DNA of 64,000 nt from Zygnema cylindricum (GCA_037447655.1 JBBHKE010002290.1:290744-354743); one strand, 5' to 3'. Counted from the stretch's first letter, positions 45,138 through 57,037 are shown. A program made the numbers and translations. The notes: a model not told the origin generated them from the letters alone.

Positions 45138-45490
45138 CCTTATGCTTTGTCGTTTGTGTCCCTTAAATAGTATGGTGTTTAATCAGATATAGTGCTGAAT
45201 ACATAAACGTATACACCGTTTGTATCCGGTTTAAAGAGAAAAAACAGTAAAACGCCTACCATCCTTATGCTTTGTCCTTTCTGTCCCTTAAACAGTACAG
45301 TGTTTACTCGTACTGAATCAGATACAGCACCGAATACATAAAAGTGTACACCAGTTTGTATTCGGTTCAATGAGAAAAAAAGGTAAAACACCCACCCTTA
45401 TGCTTTGTCCGTTCTGTCCCTTAAATAATATGGTGTTTTATAATAGTCTACACCAGTTTGTATCCGATTCAATGAGAAAGAAAAGGTAAA
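45138..45490 (+). repeat. Tandem repeat, three units of about 95-135 bp
   Basis: CTTATGCTTTGTCCTTTCTG, TCCCTTAAATA, TACACCAGTTTGTATCCG and ATGAGAAAAAAAGGTAAAA recur in order three times, with length variation between units. There is no coding sense on either strand beyond repeat translation. Confidence 0.8.
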
Positions 45491-46369
45491 AGTCCCATAG
45501 TGGAGCAACAAAACCAAGTCTAGGTGAAGGTCTCGTGAGAAAAACGACAAAACTAAAACTACCTGTACAAATTGTGTACTGAAAACTTTTTTCTTTTTTT
45601 ATCCTTAATACAAAAATATGTGCATAAACTCGGGCAGGTACAAATAATTTTGGTGTCCAAAAGACATAATATAGGAGAGCTCCTTAGAATTATAATTCAT
45701 TTTGACTTTAAAGGCTCAACAAGATGGGGAAGAGGGAGAGGGGGGGAGAGAAAAAGAGAGAAGAGGGAAGGGAAGAGTGGGGATTGGATTTCCGTACTGA
45801 AATTATCATTTGTTTCATAAGAAAGGAAGGAGGGAAGGGTAAGAAAGGATACCTCTTCACCCAAAAATAAATCCGGATTGCTGTAATGCCATAAGCCGAA
45901 ATACCTGAAATATTGCAAAAACACAAGTTAGAAAAACAAGTTTTAAAACAAAAAAAGAAGAAAACTTGAAAAACTTAGTCCCATAGTTCCATAAAAAGGC
46001 ATAGAAATTTTCAGAGACCGAACTGAGAAAAGGTCTAAGGAGAGGCCCACCCAATCAAACTGAAAAAAAAAGTTCAGTTGTCCAGTTTGAAAAAAACAAA
46101 GTTTCTTTTTTCCCCCTCATAAAATTGGAACTTGACTTGTAAATGGCAAATGGTAAAATAGTCCAGGTCAGAGACAAAAATTGTAAGTAAACCACAAAAC
46201 TTTCAGGATTAAAAAAAAATTAACACACGAAAAGTGGAAGCATTCATTCTTAACCAAAAAAAAAAAGGACGAGAGTTAAAAATCGATGAATGAAAACACT
46301 AAAAAATCTCTCCAACATTTTGCACCAGTTTCTGTGGGTGGAAACCAGTTTTTTAGGGTTAAAACTCTC
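45491..46369. other. No gene recognised
   Basis: AT-rich DNA with a GA-rich stretch at 45715-45785. The open frames are compositionally biased. Confidence 0.4.
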
Positions 46370-46840
46370 ATTCATCTCCCTCTCCCTCTCCCAATCATTA
46401 TCCCTCCATCTCATTGCCCTCCTCTTCCACAAATTCCCAAGTGCCTTTCCATCTATTCTCACCCCATACCCACACTAATACCCATTATCAATCTCCCTCC
46501 CTCTCCATTAATCTCCCTATTCCCATTCTCCCTCTATTATACTCCCAATATCAATCTTTCCCTTCCTCCCTGTTTATTATACTGCCATTATCAGTCTCCC
46601 ACCGTCTGCGTTATCTCCCTCTCCGAAACTTCGTCTATTATATCCCCAATATCAATCTCTCCTTCCCTCACCATTTATTATTACCCCATAAAACCTCCCT
46701 CCCTCTCCATCTATTATTACCCCATCATCCACCTCCCTCCCTTCTCCATTCATTATTACCCCATTATCAACCTCCCTCCCTCTCCATTTATTACTACCCC
46801 ATTACCAATCTCCTTCCCTCTCCCTGCCTTCCCATCCCTC
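46370..46840 (+). repeat. CT-rich minisatellite
   Basis: Irregular units of about 35 bp of the form CCCTCTCCATTTATTATTAC then CCCATTATCAACCTC recur across the segment. It abuts the 3'-most exon found for the minus-strand membrane-protein gene, and on that strand is a GA-rich tract beginning a few bases into the following intron. Confidence 0.8.
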
Positions 46841-46845
46841 CTCAC

Positions 46846-48522
46846 CGCATGACTACAATTTCTGATGCCGGGGCCGCCACTGCCACAAAGGCCGCCAGAA
46901 GATACCCCCACCAGGTACGGTCGAAAATGTACCAGTTGACATGGGCACAAACTGCCAAAATAGCAAATTCTGACAAGTACGGCATTTCGTCCTCGTACAG
47001 TTGAGCACTGAGCCGTAAGAGACCAATCAGAGTGCTGCACCAATCAGAGCTCCCAACGGCTTAGGTAAGTTCAAGGATCAAAAAAAAAATCTGTAAAACA
47101 AAATAAAAACAAAAAAAACAAAAAAACTATTATGTACACTTAAAGTGTCCATGATTGTCCACAGGTAAAACCAATAGAGAGGGAGAGGAGGGAGGGGGAG
47201 AGAAGGACAGAGAGAGTGAAGGAAGGGGGGGGAGAGAGGGAGAGAGAGAGAGAGTCTTTCCTTTAATATGATGATTCATGAAGACGCACATGAATGAAAT
47301 CCGGTGTCAGGAGTTTTGGGCGAGGGGGAGGGGGAGGGGTAGGGAGAAGGGCTGAGGGAGGTGGAGAAGGAGGTGAAAGGGAGGGTTAGAGGTAAGAAGA
47401 GGGGGAGGAAGAGGAGAAGGCGGAGAGAGTGGCAAGGGTGATGGAGAGAGGATGGGGAGGGGGAGAGGGAGAGAGAGTGAGAGTTAGAGATGGGGGGGGG
47501 AGGGGGAGAGGGAGAGAGAGGGAGACAGAAGGAGAGGAGGCTCTCGGAAGTGGTTCTCACCCGACAGATGCCAAAACACTTTCCCACGAACCCAGTTTGA
47601 GCTGTCCAGGCTTTGCCAGCTGGCAGTCCAAGATCAGCTGAAGCACACCCAGAATACTGTAGAAGATTCCTAAAAGAGGGAAAACCTGCAATTGCAACGG
47701 GAAAAAAAAAAAACAACAAAATAACAAAACCAACAAAATAAGACAACTTTACGCCCGTTTTGATGTCAATCACTGTCTTTTGATTATTCGATAGGCATTG
47801 TATACATTGGTCCTTATTCTGGAGAAGAGGATGACGGAAAGTAAAGAGGAACAAGGGGAAAACAAAAGGGAGAAACAAAGGGAAGGGGAGGGAGACAGAG
47901 AGAGACACAGAGGGAAATAGTAAGGAAGGTGAACCAGGGCAGAGAGGAAAAATGGGAAACAAGACAGGCGAGGTGGGCAGAAGGAGACAGTGAGAGAGGG
48001 AAGAGAAGAGAGACAGATACCAACGATTACCTGACAAGTGATTAGAGCAGGAAGAGAAAAAAAAAGACAGGCACATAAAAAAACAAAAAAAAAGAGAAGA
48101 AACCAAAAATGTAAGCAGAAGGAAACAGAAACAGGCAGACAGAACAGGGGGGTGAGAATAAGATAGACAGGATCAAGAGACGAGAAAGGGAGATGACAGA
48201 GACCCAGAGACGAGAGAGAAAAGAAGAGGGTAGAGAAATCCTACCCAAATATTAGTGTGGAGGCCATACGGCTCCCCACCAATAGTGACAGCTCCTATGT
48301 CGTACGTCTGAAGCCCCACCGCAGAATGAATGCCGTCCAGAGGAGCTCCGAGTCCAAAACCAAAAAAAAAGAGCCACGCGGACAGCTGTAGCCAGCCATA
48401 GAAACCTCCTCCTGCCTCCCCATACTCTTCTGCTGGTGTCAGTAAAATCCACGGCCATGGCCGAAAGATTCCTGGCAACGGGAGGGCTTGCCAGCTGTTA
48501 TAGTAAAGATGTGTGAAAATGC
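46846..48522 (-). CDS. Multi-pass membrane protein, possibly INSIG-like (three exons)
   Basis: Three phase-compatible minus-strand exons were found: 48522-48245 (YYNSWQALPLPGIF, APLDGIHSAVGLQTYDIGAV, GLHTNIW), 47685-47561 (VFPLLGIFYSILGVLQLILD, LKLGSWESVLASV) and 47034-46846 (TLIGLLRLSAQLYED, WYIFDRTWWGYLLAAFVAVA, SEIVVM). Acceptors are TTGGCAG, ATTGCAG and GGTGCAG; donors are GTAGGA, GTGAGA and GTGAG. The joined product is about 197 residues with four or five hydrophobic segments. The first exon starts with a split codon, so a 5' exon is missing, and the last exon ends at a donor, so a 3' exon is missing too. The pattern of an LKxxSW...VL segment followed by WWxFDRTxxG recalls INSIG-type ER membrane proteins, but I am not sure of the family. 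Confidence 0.65.
47155..48240 (+). repeat. GA-rich minisatellite tracts in introns
   Basis: Long purine tracts (GAGAGAGGGAGA, GGGAGGGGGAGAGGG, GAGACAGAGAGAGA) fill both introns of the minus-strand membrane-protein gene around the exon 47561-47685. Seen from the gene they are pyrimidine-rich, which could extend the polypyrimidine tracts. The open frames here are low-complexity artefacts. Confidence 0.8.
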
Positions 48523-48559
48523 CTGCCAACAATATATGCATTAAACCGTGTTTAACTGT

Positions 48560-49320
48560 GTAGAACTGTACTGAGCCATATTGGTGTTCTGTGCCGTATT
48601 ACCCTGTATTCAACAGTATTGGACCGTAGAGGCCCGTATTGAACCGTATTGAACCATATGGGGACCGTATTGGCCTGTGATGAGCCATTTAGAACTATAT
48701 TGAACCATATTAGAGGGTGTTGGCCTGTGGTGAACCGTATTGAACCATATTGAACCATATTGGACCGTACTGGCCCGTATTGAACCGTATTGGGCGATGC
48801 TGAACCGTATTGAACCATACTGGACCGTAATGGACCACATTGAGCCATAATGAACATGGACCATAATGGACCATGTTGAACCATATTGGACCGAAATGGC
48901 CAGTAATGAACCGTTTTGAACCATATTGCACCATATTGAACAATGATGAACCGTATTGAACAACATTGGATCGCATTGGACCATATTGCACCTTATTGAA
49001 TGGACCATATTGGACTGAAATGGTCAGTAATGAACCTTTTTGAACAATACTGCACCATATTGGGCTGTGATAAACCGTATTGAACTGTATTGAACCATAT
49101 TGGACAGTATTGAACCACATTTGGACCAAAATGGTCAGTAATGAATAATATTGCACCGAATTGGATTGTGATGAACGCTTTCGAACCATATAGAACCATT
49201 CTGGATTGTATTGCATTGGACCGTGCTCCACCGTATTAAACAGTGTTGAACCACATGGGGCCATAATGGCGCATGAAGAAACATTTTCTATTGGATCGTA
49301 TTGAACCTATTGAACCGTGT
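48560..49320 (-). repeat. Degenerate 10-15 bp tandem repeat (GAACCATATTG)
   Basis: About 760 bp built from words such as GAACCGTATT, GAACCATATT and GGACCATAATG. It translates on the minus strand into long NTVQYGPIWFN-type strings that are open only because of the repeat. It lies just upstream of the first exon found for the minus-strand membrane-protein gene, presumably in its first intron. Confidence 0.85.
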
Positions 49321-49668
49321 TAACATAACTGAAGCGGTAACTATGTGTATAATATGGGATAATCGCATTATTTGGCCTTGGATGATACTTATGATGATCA
49401 CTTATTCCAACTATTGCATATGCGAATGATGGTTCATGTTCCACTGCGTTAGTGTATCTGATCAGTTGGTTATTTGTGTTTCTATGTGAATGTGTACATT
49501 ATCTGTGGTACAAGCTTGTCTCTCTCCCCCTCCCTCTCCCTCCCTCTTATTTGAGATGATCGTTTATAATTTCAATTTACTGTTCCCCTTCCAATTTTGT
49601 TTATGGCGTTTAGAAAACAGCATACTCGTAAGTATACAACTGTTTGTTTTCCTTTTTTGTTATCTTAG

Positions 49669-51880
49669 GAGAGAGAAGAAGAGGAATCACATCACAAACC
49701 CAAATGTGAGCTTCCGTTCTATTCCCTTTCCTTCTCCACCCTCCCCCTCCGTCTCCCTCTCCTTCTTGACATTGCTGCTATCCAACTTGCCTCGAATTGC
49801 TTACTTTTTTTTTTTTTAAATAGTACAAATTTTATGCACTCTGTTTATTTGCTGACATTACAACCAATGGTTACCAAACTCAATGACAAATTTTAGGGTT
49901 TTTTATAGTGTCGACATGCTTTGGTGCAGATGGACAGTATTTAGTTTGAATCAGATTTAAAGGCCCTTTTTCATGTGAACAACTTTTGCACAAGTCCAAT
50001 TTAATACAAACAATATTTAGGTGACGGATATATAGTGTGGAAAATATCACACGGGGATGAATGGTTTTATGTGAGCCTTTTATTTCTATGTGAAACAATT
50101 CTAATGCATACAATGTTTTCTTTCAAACAGTTTTTTTCTTTGGTGGATAATCCTCTCACGTAAACACTATTTAATGTTGACAGTTGTTGACGTGGGGAAT
50201 ATCCAGTATGACGGATTAGTGCTAACTTATTTAATGCGGATAGTAAATCCTGAGCACATTGCTTTTACTTCGAATAATGTATGGTTCATCACATTTTTTC
50301 TTGCAGTCTATATTTCGCGAACCATATTTGGTGTGGATATTGTTTAGTCTGGACAATCTTCATTTGGGGAATGCTATTTAGTGTGGATTTTGTTAGGGTT
50401 CTCGAGAAGAGTTCCAAAGGAAATCTTTGTGCTCCAAATTAAAATCATACGTAACTTCCTCTTAATCACTTTTATCCACACTATTTTTGGAAACTGATGT
50501 CTATCCTAACATTTTTGGTATTGTGTGGGGGGGGGGGAGAGAGAGAACAGCCAGAGGTCCTCCAGTTCAACGGAAACCGTTGAAACATAGAGAGTTTGAG
50601 GTGGATTTGGAGTCGAGACTTGGGAGGACACAGGTAAGGAAATGAGGCACTGAAAAAAAATTAAAGTAATTAGGGAAATTGTTTCAAATTCGTAAGAAAA
50701 GTTGAGGGTGAGAGATTTCTTTTTTGTTATCTATGAAGGAAGCCCTAGCAAATTTATGTATATATAAGTGACAAATTTTCACCGAAATCTCCAGGAGAAT
50801 TTTAGAAACCCATACAGCTTTAATAAATGATTCAAATGTTTTTGTACAATTCGAAAACCGAACCAAGAAAACAGCATAAAAAGAATGAGAGTTTATTGTA
50901 TATTAAAATAAACACAAAGAAAAAGGTTGTAAACTTCCGAAAAAGCCTGGAAAAATATGTTTTAGAAAGGTCCCTTTGGGGGAGGTAAGGATATGCAAAG
51001 TTCGATATAGGCTGTGTTGCTTTAAGGAAAACAAACAGAAGATTGGAGAGAGAAAGTGGGAGAGGGAGAGGGAGATGGAGAGGATGAAGGAGAGGATGAG
51101 GGAGAGGATGAGAGAGAGGGAAGATTCAGAAAATTTAATGTTAAAACTAGTCCATTCATGATATAAGAACGAGTACACAAATCAGTTTGGATATGTCCTA
51201 AAGCACAGCAAGAGAAAAGGAAAAAAAAATCTTCAAAGGAATATACAAAGAAATGAGCTTCCAAATTCCACTTTAATTCTGATTGGCTCTTAATCTTGGG
51301 TTTATTTGATAAGTTTTTTTTTGGTTGATGTCACAGGTTGTGACACCTGTTGCGCCTCTAAATCAACAGGTGAGAGATGAAGCTTTCAATGAAAATTGGA
51401 GGGAGAGAGAAAGGGAGAGAGGAAGAGGTAGAGGGTGGAGTGAGAGGAAGAGAGGAAAAGGGGGAAAGAAGTAGAGGGGCAGAGAGGGAGAGAAAGGGGG
51501 AGAAAGGGAGAGATGGAGTGGGGGAGAGAGGGAGAGGGGGAGAGGGAAAAGAAAAGGAGGGAAGTGAGAAGGGGGAAGGGGAAGTGGAGGATAGAGAAAG
51601 GGGAGAGAGTGAGGAAGAGAACAAGCGGGAGAAGAGAGGGGATAGCGAGAGAGGAAGGGGAAGGGGAGACAGCGAGAGATTCAGGAGAAGAGTTAAAAGC
51701 TGTTAACAACTTAGGGTTTTTTGGGAATTTTCAGGCCGGGTATTTTTGCAATGTTTGCGATTGTGTGGTGAAGGACTCTGCAAACTATTTGGACCACATT
51801 AACGGGAAAAAACGTAATTTTCTGTTCCATGTGATCTTTTTCTATAATATATATATATAGATAGATAGATAGATATCTAT

Positions 51881-51928
<48 letters not shown>

Positions 51929-54161
51929 GATTGACACACACACACGCACACACACACACACACATATATACATATATATATGTAAATATGTTGAATTATA
52001 TCCTAACCGAAAGGAATGTAGGTTGGTATTCCATGTTGCCTTTTCTGTTGTACAGTTAGGTTTTATTTTCATGAAAAGATTTGTGAAATGGTTTTTATTG
52101 TGGCCGTTTTCGTCAGACAAAATTACATCCACGTTTACAGAATAAAGGTTAAGTAGGAGTTAAACCTTTTGTTATTTTCAAGTTGTTCCGTATGCAAACC
52201 ATTTTTGTGTAAACTATGTCACGTTGGTTAAGTAATCAAATACAAGCTTTAAAAGTTTACGTAAACACGTTGATGAATTGTTATAAAATAAAGATACCAT
52301 TTTATTATTTTGGTTATTTTTCTTAAGACTTTAAAATCAAGCATTTGGGTTTTTTGGGGTCAATCAGATCAAAGAGCTCTCGGGATGTCAATGAGAGTGG
52401 AAAGGGCAACTCTTTCACAGGTTTCTCTCTCTCTCTCACTCTCTTTTCCTCTTTTTCCCTCTCAGCTTTCCTAGCTACTTATTTCCTTCTCCCTCTCCCT
52501 CGTCCTCTCGCTCTCCCTCTCCCTCTCCCTCCTACAAGAAATGTAATGTTAAAGATGAGCAAATTAAATGAATCTGAAAAATTAAAGTAAAAGCAACTTT
52601 GGGGGTACAGGTTCAGGACCGATTTGAAAGTATGAAGAGGAAGAGAGAGGAGGCCCAGGGCTTTACTCAACAGGGTACGACTTTAGTTTTATTTTTTATT
52701 TTTTGTTTTTCATAACTTCTGTTTCGTTTGTCTTTTACTTTGAGGACAAGGGTTTTACTTATAGGGTTTTTTTTCTGGTCTCTTTGTTTTATTTCTCTTT
52801 TTGTTGTCTTTTTTGTGCTTTGTATTTTTGTTCACGCGTCCTTTATCTGTTTATATTCTTACTTGTTTTGTTTCGTTGTCCACTTGTTTTTTTGTTTTTT
52901 TTGCGGCCGTCTTTTGTCTTTTTTTTCCTTTGTCTTTTTGCCTGCTTGTCACTTCCTTTTCTCCCAGTCTCTTTGTCTTTTCCTTTTAACAAAAAGGAAT
53001 AAAACTTACGTAACTGGTTTGAACAGAACTGGGAATAACAGTATTCCGTTATAAATTACGGTAAACTCTGTGACTAACTGAAACGGGAACAACTCTTGTC
53101 AGATTTGGAGACAAGGATACAGCAGCAAATGGAGGAGGAGGAGGCGAGTAGGAGGGAGAGGAGGGAGAGGAAAAAAGAAAAGAAGGTACGACTGAAGGGA
53201 GAGAAGAGAGAGGAAGGGAGAGAAGGAGAAGGTTATTGGAAAGGAAATGCCTTCCACATGCATCCTTGTCACACGTGACATTCGTCCTCTTGTCATTTTT
53301 TTTTTGTTTGAATTTTAACTTATGTTTGATATTGAAATTGGTTGGGAGTAATAAACAGATATTAGGGTTTAATTGGGGCATTTATGTACTTATCATAAAT
53401 AATGCTAAACGGATATTGTGGTGCAAATTGATGTCTGGATTTGGTCTGAAATCTAGACTAAAACCGGCATTCGATACTTTTTTAAGCGTAAAATTTGCTC
53501 AACAACTAAATTGTGAAATTTCTTTCACGATTTGATTTTATTTCGGAAATGACGAAAATTCTCAGAAATGTTTATTTACAATTAAGGCAGTTCTATATTT
53601 GAAATTCTATGTCAATCCAATCTTTTCGAAAGTTGTAATAAATGCAAAGTGGAAAGATGATGAGAGGAGTGAGGAGAAGAGAGAGGATGAGTGAGGAATG
53701 GAATGGGAAGAAGAGGAATGAGGAGAGGAATGGGATGAAGGAGGAGAGGAATGGGATGGAGGAGAGGAAGGAGGAGAGGAGAATGAGGAGAGGAATGGGG
53801 GGAAGAGGAATGAGGAGAGGAAGGAGGAGAGGAGAATGAGCAGCGTAGGAATGAGGAGAGGAATGGGGAGAGGAATGGGAGAAGGACAAATTATTTTATT
53901 TTATTTACACCAAGGTTAGACACAATCATTTCAAGTAATTGGACAATGTTTGAGAAATTCATCGATGATGGGACATAAATAATAAAATTGCTATGCGACC
54001 TTTTTTGAAGATCTAAACTCTCTCATTTTTATTTTCTATTTTGTTTTTTTTCGTTTTTGCAGAAAGAAAAAGTAGAGGCTTTTGATTTGGAAACTACGGA
54101 AATAGATCCCGAAATGGCGAGCCTTATGGGGTTTGGGGGTTTTGGATCCTCGAAAAAGTAA
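49669..54161 (+). CDS. ZMAT2: SNU23/ZMAT2-type U1-like zinc-finger splicing factor (8 exons found)
   Basis: Exons: 49669-49705, 50551-50633, 51337-51369, 51735-51813, 52368-52420, 52611-52674, 53103-53185, 54063-54161 (TAA 54159-54161). All have AG/GT borders and matching phases. The product contains [35 protein letters not shown], a C2H2 matrin/U1-type finger ([20 protein letters not shown] followed by KKH), [17 protein letters not shown], a charged coiled tail ([12 protein letters not shown]) and a C-terminus [13 protein letters not shown]. These segments match the SNU23/ZMAT2 family (about 200 residues), a component of the U4/U6.U5 tri-snRNP required before spliceosome activation in the nucleus. 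The first exon (expected start codon and FRRxWDxxEY segment) was not found. Introns carry CT, GA and CA repeats. Confidence 0.92.
51380..51690 (+). repeat. GA-rich minisatellite in a SNU23 intron
   Basis: GGGAGAGAG and GGAGAGAAAGGG words fill about 310 bp between the exons at 51337-51369 and 51735-51813. Similar but shorter tracts lie at 51040-51120 (GAGGATGAGGGA) and 53135-53230 (overlapping the lysine/arginine-rich exon). Confidence 0.85.
51882..51965 (+). repeat. (CA)n microsatellite
   Basis: Two CA runs separated by TGTGATTGA, preceded by a short (GATA)n run and followed by TATATACATATATATA. It lies in the intron after the zinc-finger exon. Confidence 0.95.
53640..53885 (+). repeat. GGAATGAGGAGA minisatellite in the last SNU23 intron
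   Basis: Units such as GAGGAGAGGAATGGG and GGAGGAGAGGAGAATGAGG recur about ten times. It is purine-only on the sense strand of the gene. Confidence 0.85.
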
Positions 54162-55208
54162 AGGAAATTATGATTTTTGTGATTTGTATTGGTGTACAAA
54201 TATGGGAATTTATGTGTTGTATATGGGGATATTTTTGCGTTTGTGGTCATAAATGGGTTTATGTATTTGTGGGACGGTTTTTTTTGTTGTTCGTCTTCTG
54301 TTCATGTTTTGTAGTTTTTTTTTCCGTTTTTAATGTCTTACACATAGGGAAATTAGACTTTGTATTCTTTATTGATTGCGAAAACTCAATAGGAAACATG
54401 TATATGGACATTACTATATAACAAAGTTAACACAAAACGCTAATAATCACAATATAGTGTTGACAACGCTATTTATGGACGCGAACTACAATCTGCCATG
54501 CCTCCTTGCACTAAATTAGTATTATGTATACTAATTTTGAACTGACACTAATGGGTCTTCCACACTAATAACGATGGGTGGTGTGCTAATACTACCGTGA
54601 ATCGGGGTTTAACACTAGTGACGCTAATTCTGTGTCAGTTTTTTGCCCTTAAACCACTATATAGCGTTGAGAACACTGTTTGTTTTTTTAAATCTTATAC
54701 ATTAATTGTTTTCTCCTTACAACTAATTCTTTAAATGGTTAAGTCATGTCGTTTGAAACTGAATTCGAAGTAATGACACTAATTCCAATTTCTTTACTCT
54801 AGTAATGACTCAAAATGTACCTCTTTCCGCACATTTGGACAATCAGTTGACATATCCTTCTCCTTGCAAATGGTTATCACGTTTTTTGGTATCATAAAGA
54901 AAACAAAAAATAGCATCTATTGTTCCCTTTCTCTACCTCTCTTTATCTGTCATATTCACCTTCTCTCGCCCTGGTTAGATAAAAAAACACCGAGAAAAAA
55001 CAAATGACTCGGCAATTTCAGTGCTTTATATTGAACAAATAAGGTTAACATATCGCGATATCGATATTTATCAATATCTGTAACCTTTGGAAATTGTACA
55101 TTTATTGAGTTTGCCGATAAATGTCCATAAATTTGTCAACTGCTGATAAGCGATTGATAATTCAATTTTCCGTACATAAGTCTTCACTGGACATAAAACA
55201 GATGTCTC
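54162..55208. other. SNU23 3' flank; possible MITE remnants
   Basis: No gene seen. Near 54440-54660, words such as CGCTAATAATCAC, CTAATAACGATGGGTGGTGTG and ACCGTGAATCGG resemble the TA-flanked MITE family of 24162-24374 in decayed form. Confidence 0.35.
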
Positions 55209-55832
55209 TACTGCACGATTCACACTAGAAATGGATGATGAATGAGATGAGGAAATGAATGTCCCCTTTTTTTGTTTGGACGTGAATCGCCCTTTGACGT
55301 CATCTCACGTCAACAAAAACGTCGCGATGTGATTCATGTTGCCGTACGATTAGTCGCCGATGACTCAAATCTGTCCGTACCAAACCATCGTTAAGAAGGG
55401 GGGCGGACGTTTCGTCAAAGTTCCAAAGAAGTTTTAAGTTTACATTTTTTTCATGTTCTATTTTATATGAATTTGATTGGCTATTTGATAATGGGTTAGC
55501 ATTTAAAAAAAAATCGTTACAGTACGGATCATTCATTCGGGATACGACTTCCTGTTTTTTCAAAGTTGGATTTCTGCATTCCGAAAAGGTTTTCCGGAAA
55601 AGAGGATGATTTACCATAGTTGTCAAGTTTTGACGCACTTTACCGTATGTTTTGTCCATCGCTACGCTCCAAATCGTATATTTTGTCTGTCGCTACGCTC
55701 CAAAAAGGTTGACAGCCGAGCTGTCCACCTGTTTGGCGCCTCTGTTTTTTTTTTTTTTGCGGAATGAATGGTACGGGATTATCCGTTTCCTCATCTCATT
55801 CATCATCCATTTCTAGTGTGAATCGTGCATAC
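55209..55832. mobile_element. MITE with 44-bp perfect TIRs (618 bp)
   Basis: The element 55212-55829 begins TGCACGATTCACACTAGAAA and its right end is the exact reverse complement over 44 bases. The 3-bp flanks are TAC on both sides (55209-55211 and 55830-55832). A minus frame at 55300-55659 has no transposase motif. A 3-bp duplication is typical of PIF/Harbinger-type elements, but the TIR start is not diagnostic. Confidence 0.8.
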
Positions 55833-56035
55833 ATGCCCACGGAACACATGAATGGCCCAAAATCCTGTGTACAAAATCTGAAAAGGAACTCATTTTTTTC
55901 TGTTTTGTGGCCCAAACTATATACATCTTATTTTTGCCAAATCACTTCACGGTGGCAAAATGAGTGGACTTACGAGGTTGGTTTTCATAGGTTTTCAATT
56001 GTTTGAAAATCGGATGAGTCATTTTGGTTTACACT

Positions 56036-56320
56036 CAATTGGATCTTTCTTTAGGTGTTTTTTCCTTCTTTGAATTTCTTTGTTTTACCTGTCTTATTTC
56101 TGTGTGTACGTTGCTTTTGCCTTGCTTATCTTTTTTGTTTGCTTTCCTCCACCTGTAGTTTCCAAGTTCTATCGCTGCCTTTTTTTCTTCCCATGAACCA
56201 CCGCGCTTTTTAATTAAGTCAATTTGTTCATTCATAATAATAGCAAAACTGTATCAAAAACGCGTGGTGGTAAACTATCAGAGTCCATGGGAACCAAAAA
56301 AAAATGGACGGGAAAGCCAT
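56036..56320. mobile_element. Two LINE 3' tails, tail-to-tail
   Basis: Plus-strand 56050-56222 (TTTAGGTGTTTTTTCC, GTTGCTTTTGCCTTGCTTAT, CCGCGCTTTTTAATTAAGTC) matches the minus strand of the LINE 3' UTR at 4991-5220. Immediately after, 56256-56305 (AAAAACGCGTGGTGGTAAAC, GAGTCCATGGG) matches the same 3' end in the opposite orientation. Only the last 50-200 bp of each copy is present. Confidence 0.65.
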
Positions 56321-57037
56321 AACTGAATTGCTCCAGATGTCGCACGATGTCGGACACTTGTAATCACAGAATTCATACATCCTATCAGAAACATAACACT
56401 ACTACTGGCTTTTGTACAAATTATGATTATGTATTAGATCATACAACAAAACATCACATGAATTGTAACCAAACCAAAAAGTAAATGTTAATTCTAGACC
56501 CAGTGTATTCACTACTAAACTTCCGCAGTATAGGTTGCCCGAAGATATTCCAACTCAACTACATAATTTGTGGACATAAATTTCAGTTGAACGTTGACGC
56601 ATCTATACCTTTCTTTTTCAAAAATTGACTGCCCATTTCACTTTTTCAAGATCGTATTTTACCAGGATTTGGGATTATTTTTCATTATAAACCGAGACGA
56701 AGTCTTTACTATAACCAGAAGGATGTCATTATGGTCAATATGGAAGATCAACAATGCAAAAAATAAAATAAAATCGAGCAGTTCAGCCAAACAATAAATT
56801 CCTACAACTCATGAGACTGGAAAAAAAATGATGACCATGATAAAAAAGAAGGTTCTATGCTCCAAAAAGAAGCCATAAACAAACGATAATGTAGCTGAAC
56901 CAAACATATTGTCATTATACTATCCTACACTATCCTTTCATACACAAATAAACCTGTTTTAATGCTTGCGACCTGTCCTATGTTTACCCTTCAGATAAGA
57001 CAGAAAACTGTACAATTGTTTTTTTGGATAATCTTTA
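56321..57037. other. No gene recognised; 3' flank of PGAP1-like
   Basis: AT-rich spacer between the converging genes. AATAAA-type words on the minus strand near 57025 could serve polyadenylation of the PGAP1-like gene. Confidence 0.35.

Noticed and set aside
45715-45926. Overlapping serine/leucine-rich frames on the minus strand
   Set aside because: GA-rich low-complexity DNA with no domain or conserved start.
47276-48106. 276-codon minus frame through the membrane-protein introns
   Set aside because: Most of it is intronic GA/CT minisatellite. The true exon inside it (47561-47685) is read in a different frame.
48552-49264. Minus-strand frames rich in QYGSIRFNTV-type repeats
   Set aside because: Pure translation of the GAACCATATTG tandem array. 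A repeat protein is not supported because all three frames are similarly open.
51377-51860. Glu/Arg/Gly-rich plus frames in the SNU23 intron
   Set aside because: They are translations of the GA-rich minisatellite bordered by convincing splice sites, and are not coding.
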